From Micavibrio_C sp964577255 (GTDB lineage Bacteria; Pseudomonadota; Alphaproteobacteria; Micavibrionales; Micavibrionaceae), in contig CAZNYM010000007.1 of NCBI GenBank assembly GCA_964577255.1, positions 1-64,000 on the forward strand: 64,000 nt of DNA. Reading direction: 5' to 3'. The translations under genes were made by a program, and so were the position numbers. This document shows, in pieces, positions 26,384 to 35,043 of this stretch; position 1 is the stretch's first letter, and every line of letters begins with the position of its first letter. The notes beneath the pieces are model-generated. The model was not told the DNA's origin and did not search any database. It saw only the letters and a program-made list of their open reading frames with translations.

Positions 26384-27034
26384 TTACTTCTTCTCATCCT
26401 TGATCGCGCCCGGCATGTCGGTGCGGGTTTCCACGACGTGGTCGATCAGGCCGAAATCCTTGGCTTCCTGGGCCGACATGAAATTGTCGCGGTCCATGGA
26501 CCTTTCGATCACGGCCAGCTTCTGACCCGTCTGCTTGACATAGATCTCGTTCAGTTTCGCGCGCAGGCGCAGGATCTCGCGCGCCTGGATCTCGATGTCG
26601 GTCGCCTGACCCTGGGCGCCGCCGTGCGGCTGGTGGATCATGATGCGCGAATTGGGCAGCGAGTAGCGCTTGCCCTTGGTACCCGAGGTCAGCAGCAGCG
26701 AACCGGCCGAAGCCGCCTGGCCGATGCACACGGTCGCAACGTCGCACTGGATGTATTGCATGGTGTCGAACATCGCCAGGGCCGAAGTCACCACGCCGCC
26801 GGGCGAGTTGATGTAAATGAAGATGTCCTTCTTCGGGTTTTCCGACTCGAGGAACAAAAGCTGGGCGCAGACGAGGCTCGACACATAGTCATTGATCCCG
26901 CCGGAAAGGAAAATGATCCGCTCCTTCAGCAGGCGGGAATAAATGTCGTAGGACCGCTCGCCCCGGTTGGTCTGCTCGACCACCATCGGCACCAGCATGT
27001 CCATATACGTATCGACCGGATTGCGTTCAGTCAT
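26384..27034 (-). CDS. clpP: ATP-dependent Clp protease proteolytic subunit
   Basis: A 216-aa serine protease forming the tetradecameric Clp chamber. The triad is visible: Ser109 in CIGQAASAGSLLL, His134 in MIHQPHGG and Asp183 in SMDRDNFMSAQEA. The N-terminal MLVPMVVEQTNRGERSYDIY is standard. AAGGACAAG lies upstream of the ATG. It follows tig on the same strand, as in most Proteobacteria, but clpX does not follow; a lipoprotein and Mur ligase gene take that place. Confidence 0.96.
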   Translation of the reverse strand: MTERNPVDTYMDMLVPMVVEQTNRGERSYDIYSRLLKERIIFLSGGINDYVSSLVCAQLLFLESENPKKDIFIYINSPGGVVTSALAMFDTMQYIQCDVATVCIGQAASAGSLLLTSGTKGKRYSLPNSRIMIHQPHGGAQGQATDIEIQAREILRLRAKLNEIYVKQTGQKLAVIERSMDRDNFMSAQEAKDFGLIDHVVETRTDMPGAIKDEKK

Positions 27035-27129
27035 AATCTTGTCCTTGCAGAGGGGAAACGAAAGAGAATCAGTGTCAGACGTTAAAGTTATAGCGCCCTT
27101 GGGGGCAGTTCAAGGGGTATATTAGACAG

Positions 27130-27166
27130 AAAAAAGAACGGCCCCGCAGCATGCCGCAGGGCCGTT
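27130..27166 (-). terminator. Rho-independent terminator after tig
   Basis: On the minus strand a GC-rich hairpin, AACGGCCC...GGGCCGTT with partly paired interior, is followed by CTTTTTT. It lies about 25 bases after the tig stop, so it separates tig from clpP at least partly. Confidence 0.8.
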
Positions 27167-27191
27167 CGGTAATTGTCGCGGGTGGGACGCC

Positions 27192-28607
27192 TTACTTCTT
27201 CGCCTTGGCTTTGGCCTTGGGCTTGTCGTCGTCGCTCTCGGCCTTGGCTTTTTTGCCGCCGCCGGATTTCTTCTTGTCGAGGTAGGACTCGTCGTCATCC
27301 TGCGCCAGTTCCTCGGCGCTGACTTCCTGTTCCGTCACCGACGCCAGTTCCAGCACGAAATCGACCACCTTGTCTTCGAACACCGGCGCGCGCAGGGATT
27401 CAAACGCCTGGCGGTTCTTGCGGAAATACTCGAACACCTGCGCTTCCTGGCCCGGATAACGCTGCGCTTCCGCGATCACGGCGCGCTGCAGTTCCTGGTC
27501 GGTGATCTTGACGTTGTTGGCGCGGCCGATCTCGGACAGCACCAGGCCCAGGCGCACGCGGCGATCGGCGATGGCGCCCAGCTCCTCCTGCTCGTCCTTG
27601 CTCAGCTCGGCTTCCCCGCCCTTGGCTTCGGCGGCGCGCTCCATTTTGATCTGCTGCATGATGTTCTGGTACTCCAGATCCTTCATGCCCTGCGGGATTT
27701 CGAAGCTGTGGCCTTCGTCAAGCGCATCCAGCAGGCGGCGCTTGAGCTTCATGCGGCTCATCTGGCTGTAGTCGTTTTCGATCTGCTTCTGCACGGCCTC
27801 GCGCAGGGCGGCTTCGCTGTCCAGGCCCAGAGACTTGGCAAACTCGTCGTTGATCGCCTGCTCGGCCGGTTCGTGGATCTCCTGGATCTCGACGTCGAAA
27901 ATCGCGTCCTGCCCGGCCAGCTCGGCGGCGTGGTACGCCTCGGGGAAGGTCACCTTCACCTCAACCTTGTCGCCGGCCTTCTTGCCAGTCAGCTGATCCT
28001 CGAAACCAGGGATGAACTGCCCGCTGCCCAGCTCCAGCTTGGTGCCATGCGCGTGCATACCGGGATGCGGCTTGTTGTCCTTGGCGGTGCGACCGTGGAA
28101 ATCGATCACCACCACGTCGCCCTTCTTGGCGGCGCAGTTGCCCTCGATCTTCTTGGTGGCGCGGTTGGCCTTGGCGATGCGCTCAAGCGCTTCGTCGACT
28201 TCTTTCTTGCCGACCTTGACCACCGGTTTTTCCAGCTTGATGGATTTCAGGTCCACGACCTTGAACTCGGGCACCACCTCGACCGCCATGGTGTAGACCA
28301 GGTCCTTGCCCTCGTCGAATTCCTTGACCTCGATCTTGGGCTGCAGCGCGGGCTTGAGGTTCTTTTCCTGAATGACCTTGTTGGTGACGTTGCCGACCAC
28401 CTTCTCCAGCACCTCGCCCAGCACGGCCCGGCCGTAGCGCTGCTTGAGGATGTTCATGGGGATCTTGCCGGGGCGGAAACCGGCCATGCGCACGGTCTTG
28501 CCCACTTTCAGCAGATGCTGGTCGATGTCCTTGTCGATATCCTTGGCCAGGACCGTGACCTCGTATTCCACGAGCAGCTTTTCTTTTTTAAGTTCTTTGA
28601 CTTGCAT
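27192..28607 (-). CDS. tig: Trigger factor
   Basis: A 471-aa ribosome-bound chaperone and prolyl isomerase. The N-terminal ribosome-binding domain includes the FRPGKIPMNILKQRYG signature. The FKBP domain (about 155-245) is marked by KKGDVVVIDFHGRTA and GSGQFIPGFEDQLTGKKAGD. The long helical C-terminal arms end in a Lys-rich tail. The start is placed at MQVKELKKE, with AAAGG just upstream; a frame extended by four codons is possible. It is followed by a strong terminator before clpP. Confidence 0.95.
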   Translation of the reverse strand: MQVKELKKEKLLVEYEVTVLAKDIDKDIDQHLLKVGKTVRMAGFRPGKIPMNILKQRYGRAVLGEVLEKVVGNVTNKVIQEKNLKPALQPKIEVKEFDEGKDLVYTMAVEVVPEFKVVDLKSIKLEKPVVKVGKKEVDEALERIAKANRATKKIEGNCAAKKGDVVVIDFHGRTAKDNKPHPGMHAHGTKLELGSGQFIPGFEDQLTGKKAGDKVEVKVTFPEAYHAAELAGQDAIFDVEIQEIHEPAEQAINDEFAKSLGLDSEAALREAVQKQIENDYSQMSRMKLKRRLLDALDEGHSFEIPQGMKDLEYQNIMQQIKMERAAEAKGGEAELSKDEQEELGAIADRRVRLGLVLSEIGRANNVKITDQELQRAVIAEAQRYPGQEAQVFEYFRKNRQAFESLRAPVFEDKVVDFVLELASVTEQEVSAEELAQDDDESYLDKKKSGGGKKAKAESDDDKPKAKAKAKK

Positions 28608-28638
28608 GACCTTTATCATCTTTCAGGTTAATTAAAAC

Positions 28639-28723
28639 TGGTGCGGATGGAGGGACTTGAACCCCCATGGGTTACCCCGCTGGAACCTAAATCCAGTGCG
28701 TCTACCAGTTCCGCCACATCCGC
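28639..28723 (-). tRNA. tRNA-Leu (anticodon TAG)
   Basis: The reverse complement is an 85-nt type II tRNA. The acceptor stem is GCGGATG/CATCCGC, the anticodon stem CTGGA/TCCAG with loop TTTAGGT gives TAG, the variable arm is long (GCGGGGTAACCCAT region), the T loop is TTCAAGT and the CCA is encoded. It sits just upstream of tig on the same strand. Confidence 0.95.
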
Positions 28724-28803
28724 ATCTGGAACGGTCAGGCTCCAGCAGCCGCAAGCTGCCGTTTCTAGCCATTTTACAGGGGCTTGTCTACCAGGTAAGA
28801 TAA

Positions 28804-29352
28804 TTATCCATAATTAAAAGAGAATGTGTTGCTTACTTCGCCCCGCTCGCGCTTTTTGGCATACGCTGATTCTTTGTCGAGCTCTTGCTTATGACATTCC
28901 AGGAACGGGCTGATGACGGCATCACCACTTACTGTGAAAACCGGGTGTCTTCCTCCTGAGGAGAACATGCCTGCTAATGCAATACTTCCCGCCAACAGCG
29001 CGCCTTCAGGATTGATTTTATGAGCATCGCTGATGGCTTCCGCCAAAGATTCGCTGGCGCTTTGGGGCACTGTGAAACGCGAGAATTTCCAATCGCTATA
29101 TTCAAGCCTCCTCAAGGCAACCAGAAAAGTCGTCGCACTGGCGTCCTCTGTCAGTTCGCCAACCATATTCACGAACTCTTTTGCCGCATCGGCTCCTATT
29201 TCTATCTTGATGCCGTCATATATCGCTCCGAGAAGGCCGGAATTGAGGTCTCCAAGATTGTTGCCCCGCCCTGCATAGAACTCAGGGCGGCTACTCATTC
29301 TTCCGCCGGTATATTTATGGATGATGTCCTGTGCTGATACTGAAGTTTTCAT
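28804..29352 (-). CDS. Hypothetical orphan protein between tRNA genes
   Basis: A 182-aa protein of unknown family. It starts MKTSVSAQDIIHKYTGGR, has a Gly-rich middle (AGRGNNLGDLNSGLLGAIYDG) and ends with charged residues and NTFSFNYG. There is no signal peptide; one weakly hydrophobic stretch, ALLAGSIALAGMFSSGG, may be buried or membrane-touching. The base composition is A+T-richer than the neighbours, and it lies alone between tRNA-Leu and tRNA-His, a common place for transferred genes. Confidence 0.55.
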   Translation of the reverse strand: MKTSVSAQDIIHKYTGGRMSSRPEFYAGRGNNLGDLNSGLLGAIYDGIKIEIGADAAKEFVNMVGELTEDASATTFLVALRRLEYSDWKFSRFTVPQSASESLAEAISDAHKINPEGALLAGSIALAGMFSSGGRHPVFTVSGDAVISPFLECHKQELDKESAYAKKRERGEVSNTFSFNYG

Positions 29353-29433
29353 TGACGTGAATCCCTTTGATGTTTCTAGACACAGCGTTCTAGCTATTAT
29401 TTAACGTAATGTCAAATGAGGTCGGGCGAAAAG

Positions 29434-29510
29434 TGGGGCGACTGACGGGACTTGAACCCGCGACAACTCGGACCACAACCGAGGGCTCTACCAACTGAGC
29501 TACAGCCGCC
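29434..29510 (-). tRNA. tRNA-His (anticodon GTG)
   Basis: The reverse complement folds as a 77-nt tRNA. It has the extra G(-1) pairing with C73 that marks histidine tRNAs, the acceptor stem GCGGCTG/CAGTCGC, the anticodon loop TTGTGGT between CTCGG and CCGAG, the T loop TTCAAGT and an encoded CCA. Confidence 0.95.
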
Positions 29511-29637
29511 ACGCGGGCCAAGACTTAATCCCAAGCCCGGGCCGGGGTCAAGAGTTGTCCACAAAACCGGCGCAAAATACCCAAAAACTTCGTATTTTTT
29601 ATTGAACGCGCTGCACAACACGTGATACGGTCCGGCT

Positions 29638-29656
29638 GTGCATGGCTGATATGCAC
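29638..29656. promoter_or_regulatory. Inverted repeat upstream of glnA
   Basis: GTGCAT, seven bases, then ATGCAC: a perfect dyad centred about 74 bases before the glnA ATG. Arm size and spacing are like NtrC boxes (TGCAC-N7-GTGCA), with T for C at the inner arm base. A TTGAAC/ATACGG-like promoter lies just upstream. A nitrogen-control operator is plausible; no well-spaced sigma-54 (-24/-12) element was found. Confidence 0.4.
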
Positions 29657-29720
29657 TTGTTACATAGGTGCGGCGCAACGGACTAATACACAACGCCTTC
29701 AACGCAAAGGAAAAAGTAAG

Positions 29721-31178
29721 ATGAGCGACGTCGTCAGAAAAATCGCCCCCGGCGAACCGAACATGAAGCCGAAAAATTCAGGAGAGTTTCTCAAGCTGCT
29801 CGAAGACCTGGGCACCCAGTTCGTCAGCTATAATTTCACCGACCCGCGCGGCAAATGGCAGCACACCGACCAGCATATCGACACCATGGACAAGGACCTG
29901 GTCGAGCACGGCATCTATTTCGACGGTTCCTCGATCGCGGGCTGGAAGGCCATCAACGAATCCGACATGCGCCTGGTGCCGGACATCGCCAAGATCTGCG
30001 TCGATCCCTTCGCCGCGCAGCCGACCATGAAAATCTTCTGCGACGTCATCGATCCCACCACCAACAAGAATTACAACCGCTGCCCGCGCTCGATCGCCAA
30101 ATCGGCCGAGAAATACGCGCTCAGCGCCGGCATCGCCGATACCATCTATTTCGGCCCCGAGGCCGAATTCTTCCTGTTCGACGACGTCAAGTTCCGCGTC
30201 GACATGAACGAAGTCAGCTACCGCATCAACGACGTCGAGGGGCCCTATAATACCGGCTCTGAATTTGCCAGCGGCAACATGGGCCACCGCCCGCGCATCA
30301 AAGGCGGCTATTTCCCCGAGGCGCCGGTCGACAGTTCCTCCGACGTGCGCGCCGAGATGGTGACGGTCATGAAGCAGATGGGCGTGCCGGTGGAAAAACA
30401 CCACCACGAAGTCGCCGCCAGCCAGTGCGAGCTGGGGATCAAATTCTCAACCCTGGTCGATTGCGCCGACAACATGCAGCTGTACAAGCATGTGGTAATG
30501 AACGTGGCCCATGCCTACGGCAAGTCCGCTACTTTCATGCCCAAGCCCATCTACGGCGACAACGGTTCGGGCATGCACTGCCACCAGTCGCTGTGGAAGG
30601 ACGGCAAGCCACTGTTCGCCGGCAACGGCTATGCCGGCCTGTCGGACATGTGCCTGTACTATATCGGCGGCATCATCAAGCACGCCAAGGCACTCAACGC
30701 CATCACCAACCCGACCACCAACAGCTACAAGCGCCTGGTGCCGGGCTACGAGGCGCCGGTGCTGCTGGCCTATTCCTCGCGCAACCGTTCGGCGTCGTGC
30801 CGCATTCCCTTCGCGCCGACGCCCAAGGCCAAGCGCGTAGAAGTGCGGTTCCCCGATCCGCTGGCCAACCCGTACCTCGCCTATTCCGCGATGCTGATGG
30901 CGGGCCTAGACGGCATCAAGAACAAGATCCATCCGGGCGAAGCCATGGACAAGAACCTCTACGATCTGCCGGAAGAGGAACTGCGCAAGGTGCCGACCGT
31001 CTGCGGTTCCTTGCGCGAAGCGGTGGAAAGCCTGCGCCTGGATCACGAATTCCTGCTGCAAGGCGATGTGTTCACCGCCGACATGATCGGATCCTATATC
31101 GACCTCAAGATGGAAGAGATCGAGGCGTTCGAAACCATGCCGCACCCGATCGAATACCAGATGTATTATTCGTCATAA
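29721..31178 (+). CDS. glnA: Glutamine synthetase type I
   Basis: A 485-aa enzyme making glutamine from glutamate, ammonia and ATP. Signature stretches are FDGSSIAGWKAINESDM, EAEFFLFDDV, NGSGMHCHQSLW and NRSASCRIPFAP. The adenylylation-site Tyr414 in KNLYDLPEEE implies control by GlnE. The start is the ATG after AAAGGAAAAAG; the N terminus is about 15 residues longer than in E. coli GlnA. In many Alphaproteobacteria glnB precedes glnA; here a tRNA-His gene is upstream on the other strand. A strong terminator follows. Confidence 0.96.
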   Translation: MSDVVRKIAPGEPNMKPKNSGEFLKLLEDLGTQFVSYNFTDPRGKWQHTDQHIDTMDKDLVEHGIYFDGSSIAGWKAINESDMRLVPDIAKICVDPFAAQPTMKIFCDVIDPTTNKNYNRCPRSIAKSAEKYALSAGIADTIYFGPEAEFFLFDDVKFRVDMNEVSYRINDVEGPYNTGSEFASGNMGHRPRIKGGYFPEAPVDSSSDVRAEMVTVMKQMGVPVEKHHHEVAASQCELGIKFSTLVDCADNMQLYKHVVMNVAHAYGKSATFMPKPIYGDNGSGMHCHQSLWKDGKPLFAGNGYAGLSDMCLYYIGGIIKHAKALNAITNPTTNSYKRLVPGYEAPVLLAYSSRNRSASCRIPFAPTPKAKRVEVRFPDPLANPYLAYSAMLMAGLDGIKNKIHPGEAMDKNLYDLPEEELRKVPTVCGSLREAVESLRLDHEFLLQGDVFTADMIGSYIDLKMEEIEAFETMPHPIEYQMYYSS

Positions 31179-31198
31179 GAGTAATGGGATGACACTGA

Positions 31199-31229
31199 AA
31201 AGCCGGCGAAAACGCCGGCTTTCTTTTTT
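31199..31229 (+). terminator. Rho-independent terminator after glnA
   Basis: AAAGCCGGCG, loop AAAA, CGCCGGCTTT, then CTTTTTT. This 10-bp perfect stem lies about 20 bases after the glnA stop. The A-run on its other side means it may also stop the convergent transcript. Confidence 0.92.
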
Positions 31230-31233
31230 GTCC

Positions 31234-32460
31234 CTATTGCGCCTTCGCGGGACGGAAAGACTCCGTTACCAATTTGAACGCTTCAATATTCTTCGCCCAA
31301 TTGTAAAAATCGACCCTGCGCGAAGGGCTGACCATACTGACGAAATAATAGAAACGGTCTTCGGCCATGATCGCCAGCCAGTATTCCTGCGCCGCCATTC
31401 CCTTCTTGGCGTTCTTGATATCGTAAACCTCGACGCGACTGAAATTTATGTGCGAGGAGAAAGAATAATCCTTCTGCGTTTCGATCAATCCGCCGATTTC
31501 ATAGCCCCGGTCTTTCAGGCTCCCCTGAAGATATTTGACCTCGTCCGCCAGGGTGGTGTCGAGCTCGGTGGAAACGATACTGATGTTGATTTCCCCCAGC
31601 AGGGCTTCCTGGCCGGTGGCATTGATAAGGCGGGCTTCCATCCCCTCGATCGAGTAAATGTTCGGCGCCAGCAGCCGCCAGTTAACGGGGTAGTCGAAGC
31701 GTACAAAATCGAGGAAGGAATAAGTGCGAGTCGTTTCGATCTTTGATTCACCGACTTTATCCAGATTGAAGGACTCGATAACGGCGTCCTGCATGCCTCT
31801 TTCTTCGTTCCAGTAATGATCCGGTACACGATAAGTGACCAGAATGATCCTGTTGGCGTTTATGACAGCAGCGCTGCGCGTAACGTAGGAAATGCCGTTT
31901 TCGATGAAAACATACTCGGCGACCACGCGATTAGGGGCTGTCTGCTCCAGTCCCTGGAGGTTGTAGCCGTTCGAGAAAATATAATGCAACAGCCAGTTGT
32001 TAAGCGTGATGCCGTAATCGAGCTCCACCGCTTCAACCGTAAGCGTGCTGACCGCGTCCAGACGCCCTTCCCCTACATAGCGCGCCAGGGGCGTGAGCAC
32101 TTTGGTGTTCAGGTAATTTTCCTGGGCTTTCTGCGTATCCTCGGTTTTTTGCTGATCCTTGTTGCTGCTGAGATCCATGTCCTTGAGAAAATCCAGGGCG
32201 GAATCTCCCGGCGTGGCGGCGGAACCGCCGCTGCTCATGGCGCTTTTCCAGCCCTTGGGCAGCCTGATCGTGAACTTCAGGTACGGATCGCCGAAGGGGC
32301 TCTCGGAGAACAGCTCCGTGTTGGCCTCGAAGTCCGCGGGCGTCATCGTGCTGTACTTGCCGACGGTCTTGATGTTGTTGAGGTCGACGTTTTGCGCCCA
32401 CGCCTGAGGAACCGTAAATGAAAAGGCTGCCAGTAAAGAAANNNNNNNNNNCTTTTTCAT
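31234..32460 (-). CDS. Exported protein of unknown function (sequence gap in signal peptide)
   Basis: About 408 aa as assembled. It starts MKK, then a 10-base N gap interrupts the signal peptide, which continues to PQAWAQ. The mature protein has LKFTIRLPKGWKSAM and FDYPVNWRLLAPNIY, YP-x-x-W stretches like PsbP/DUF1795-type periplasmic domains, suggesting two such units; this is a weak similarity. The true length across the gap is unknown. The ATG overlaps the thioesterase stop by one base (TGATG), so both are co-transcribed. Confidence 0.6.
   Translation of the reverse strand: MKKXXXXSLLAAFSFTVPQAWAQNVDLNNIKTVGKYSTMTPADFEANTELFSESPFGDPYLKFTIRLPKGWKSAMSSGGSAATPGDSALDFLKDMDLSSNKDQQKTEDTQKAQENYLNTKVLTPLARYVGEGRLDAVSTLTVEAVELDYGITLNNWLLHYIFSNGYNLQGLEQTAPNRVVAEYVFIENGISYVTRSAAVINANRIILVTYRVPDHYWNEERGMQDAVIESFNLDKVGESKIETTRTYSFLDFVRFDYPVNWRLLAPNIYSIEGMEARLINATGQEALLGEINISIVSTELDTTLADEVKYLQGSLKDRGYEIGGLIETQKDYSFSSHINFSRVEVYDIKNAKKGMAAQEYWLAIMAEDRFYYFVSMVSPSRRVDFYNWAKNIEAFKLVTESFRPAKAQ
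32442..32451. other. Assembly gap (10 N)
   Basis: Ten unknown bases inside the signal-peptide codons of the exported protein. The round size suggests a nominal scaffold gap, so the reading frame across it is not proven. Confidence 0.95.
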
Positions 32461-32915
32461 CACGCCATCCCCGAGAATTTCTTGGTTAAAACAGGCGTGG
32501 GGCGGCCATCGGGGCCGATCGCCACCATGGTGAACGTCCCCTCGGTTACCTTTTCGTACTTAAGCTCGTTGCGGCGCAGAACCCAGCTTTCGATCTTGAT
32601 TCGCACCGACGTGTTACCAACATGGACGATGTCGGCATACAGCGCCACCTTGTCGCCGATATAAACCGGCTTGTGAAACTCGATCTCGCTGATGGCGCGG
32701 GTCTTGACCGGCTTGCCGCGCGCGAACACGTGGGCGGCATGCCCGGCCGCCAGATCCATCTGCGCCAGCAGCCAACCGCCGAACACGTCGCCCAGCGGGT
32801 TGGTATCCTTGGGCATGGCGATGTCCGCCAGAACCGGCACGCGCCCCTCAAGCTCGGGCGGCAGGGGCAATCCCTTGATCTCGTAACCGTGAAATTGCGA
32901 CTGTTCCGTGGGCAT
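32460..32915 (-). CDS. Acyl-CoA thioesterase, YciA type
   Basis: A 151-aa hotdog-fold thioesterase. MPKDTNPLGDVFGGWLLAQM holds the conserved Asn and the Asp of the YciA/BACH family, then EIEFHKPVYIGDKVALYADI and a C-terminal VAIGPDGRPTPV. It hydrolyses short- to medium-chain acyl-CoA in the cytosol. It is divergent from parE, and its stop overlaps the start of the exported protein gene. Confidence 0.88.
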   Translation of the reverse strand: MPTEQSQFHGYEIKGLPLPPELEGRVPVLADIAMPKDTNPLGDVFGGWLLAQMDLAAGHAAHVFARGKPVKTRAISEIEFHKPVYIGDKVALYADIVHVGNTSVRIKIESWVLRRNELKYEKVTEGTFTMVAIGPDGRPTPVLTKKFSGMA

Positions 32916-33021
32916 ATCCGTCTTGTCTGTTAACTTTTAGACTTTCCAACAACCCGCCGATTGTCTATCTATTTTCCCAGTAAGTCCAGTTCCTATGCTA
33001 AAGGGCGATTTTGGGCAGAAT

Positions 33022-35043
33022 ATGGCAGACAGCGCGGGGGCCGGGAAGGCCGTGAAAACAACATCCTACGACGCCTCCTCGATCGAGGTGCTGGAGGGGC
33101 TTGAGCCCGTCCGCAAGCGCCCGGGCATGTATATCGGCGGCACCGACGAGCGCGCCCTGCACCACCTGGCGAGCGAGATCCTGGACAACGCCATGGACGA
33201 GGCCGTAGCAGGTCATGCCGACCTCATTCACGTAAATCTGGCCGCCGACGGCTCGCTGACCATCAGAGACAACGGCCGTGGCATCCCCGTCGACAACCAC
33301 CCCAAGTTTCCCGGCAAATCGGCGCTAGAGATCATCCTCACCACCTTGCACTCGGGCGGCAAGTTCAGCGGCGACGCCTACCAGACCTCGGGTGGCCTGC
33401 ACGGTGTCGGCAGCTCGGTCGTCAACGCTTTGTCGGACCGCATGTGGGTCGAGGTGGCGCGCGACGGCACCCTTTACAAGCAGAGCTATGCCCGGGGCCT
33501 TCCCAAAAGCAAGCTCGAGAAGACCGGCAAGACCAAAGAACGGGGCACCACCGTCTGCTTCCATCCCGACCCGCAGATCTTCGGCGACAAGGCGCAGTTC
33601 AAGCCCGCCTGGCTGTACCAGATGGCGCGATCCAAGGCCTATCTGTTCCGGGGCGTAGAGATCAAATGGGTCTGCGACCCCGCCTGCCTGAAAAGTGGCG
33701 ATACCACGCCGGCGCAGGACAGCTTCCGCTTCCCGCGCGGCCTGCTCGATTTTCTTGAAACGTCGCTCGGCAAGCGCGAAACCTTGACGCCCAAGGCCTT
33801 CAGCGGCGCGCTCAAGCTGCCTGAGAACGCGGGCCAGCTGGAGTTTGCCGTGGCCTGGCCCGAGGACGGCGAAGGGTTCATCCATTCCTACTGCAACACC
33901 ATCCCCACGCCACAGGGCGGCACGCACGAGCAGGGTCTGCGCAACGCGCTCTCGCGCGGCCTCAAGGCCTATGCCGACCTGACCGGCAACAAAAAGGGCG
34001 GACTGATCACCGCCGACGACATCATGGGCGGCGGCGCCGTCCTACTCTCGGTTTTCATCCGCGACCCGCAGTTCCAGGGCCAGACCAAGGAAAAACTGGC
34101 GACCATCGAAGCCACACGCTGGGTCGAGACCGCGACCAAGGATCATTTCGACCACTGGCTCGCGGGCGATCCCGCTTCGGCCCGCAACCTGCTTGAAACC
34201 ATCATCGAGCGCGCCGAGGAACGCCAGCGCCGCAAGGACGACAAGATGATGGCCCGCAAGTCGGCCACCCGAAAGCTGCGCCTGCCCGGCAAGCTCGCGG
34301 ATTGCAGCCGCACCGAAGCCGAAGGCACCGAGATCTTTATTGTCGAGGGCGATTCCGCCGGCGGCTCGGCCAAACAGGGCCGCAACCGCGAGACCCAGGC
34401 GATCCTACCCCTGCGCGGCAAGATCCTCAACGTCGTCAGTGCCTCGACCGACAAGTTGCGTGCCAATCAGGAAATCCAGGATCTGATCCTGGCGCTGGGC
34501 TGCGGCGCGGACAAGGATTTCCGCCATGAAAATCTGCGCTACGAGAAGATCATCATCATGACCGATGCCGACGTCGACGGCGCGCACATCTCCTCCCTGC
34601 TCGTTACGTTCTTTTACACCCAGATGCGCGAGCTGGTGAAACGCGGCAATCTCTATCTAGCGCTGCCGCCGCTTTACCGCCTGAGCGCAGGCGGAGAAAG
34701 CGTCTATGCCCGCGACGATGCGCATAAGGACGAGCTGATGAAGACCGTCTTCAAGGGCCGCAGCAAGGTCGACATCAGCCGCTTCAAGGGCCTGGGCGAA
34801 ATGCCGGCGGTGCAGCTCAAGGAAACCACCATGAACCCGGCGACGCGCACACTGGTTCGCGTGTCGCTGCCGCACGCGATGGAAGCGCTCGGCATCACAA
34901 GCGAGCTTGCCAAAGCCGAAGCCCAGGGCGGGAATTATCAGGAAGTCGACGACCTGGTCGAGCGGCTGATGGGCCGCAACGCCGAAGCCCGCTTCCAGTT
35001 CATCCAGGAACGCGCCGAGTTCGTGCAGGATATCGACATCTAG
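33022..35043 (+). CDS. parE: DNA topoisomerase IV subunit B
   Basis: A 673-aa type IIA topoisomerase ATPase subunit. The GHKL domain has EILDNAMDEAVAGHA, DNGRGIPVD and GGLHGVGSSVVNALS. The TOPRIM domain carries FIVEGDSAGGSAKQGRNRE, LRGKILNV and MTDADVDGAHI. ParE rather than GyrB is inferred from VLEGLEPVRKRPGMYIGGTD and the short length. An in-frame ATG nine codons earlier (32995) is possible. It separates replicated chromosomes together with ParC, not encoded here. The stop shares CTAG with the convergent pgeF stop. Confidence 0.92.
   Translation: MADSAGAGKAVKTTSYDASSIEVLEGLEPVRKRPGMYIGGTDERALHHLASEILDNAMDEAVAGHADLIHVNLAADGSLTIRDNGRGIPVDNHPKFPGKSALEIILTTLHSGGKFSGDAYQTSGGLHGVGSSVVNALSDRMWVEVARDGTLYKQSYARGLPKSKLEKTGKTKERGTTVCFHPDPQIFGDKAQFKPAWLYQMARSKAYLFRGVEIKWVCDPACLKSGDTTPAQDSFRFPRGLLDFLETSLGKRETLTPKAFSGALKLPENAGQLEFAVAWPEDGEGFIHSYCNTIPTPQGGTHEQGLRNALSRGLKAYADLTGNKKGGLITADDIMGGGAVLLSVFIRDPQFQGQTKEKLATIEATRWVETATKDHFDHWLAGDPASARNLLETIIERAEERQRRKDDKMMARKSATRKLRLPGKLADCSRTEAEGTEIFIVEGDSAGGSAKQGRNRETQAILPLRGKILNVVSASTDKLRANQEIQDLILALGCGADKDFRHENLRYEKIIIMTDADVDGAHISSLLVTFFYTQMRELVKRGNLYLALPPLYRLSAGGESVYARDDAHKDELMKTVFKGRSKVDISRFKGLGEMPAVQLKETTMNPATRTLVRVSLPHAMEALGITSELAKAEAQGGNYQEVDDLVERLMGRNAEARFQFIQERAEFVQDIDI

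Noticed and set aside
25199..27085. 628-aa plus-strand frame over clpP, the lipoprotein and the Mur ligase
   Set aside because: It spans three real minus-strand genes and has no family sequence.
29630..29660. Sigma-54 promoter before glnA
   Set aside because: GG and GC pairs are present but are 7 or 9 bases apart, not the required 10.
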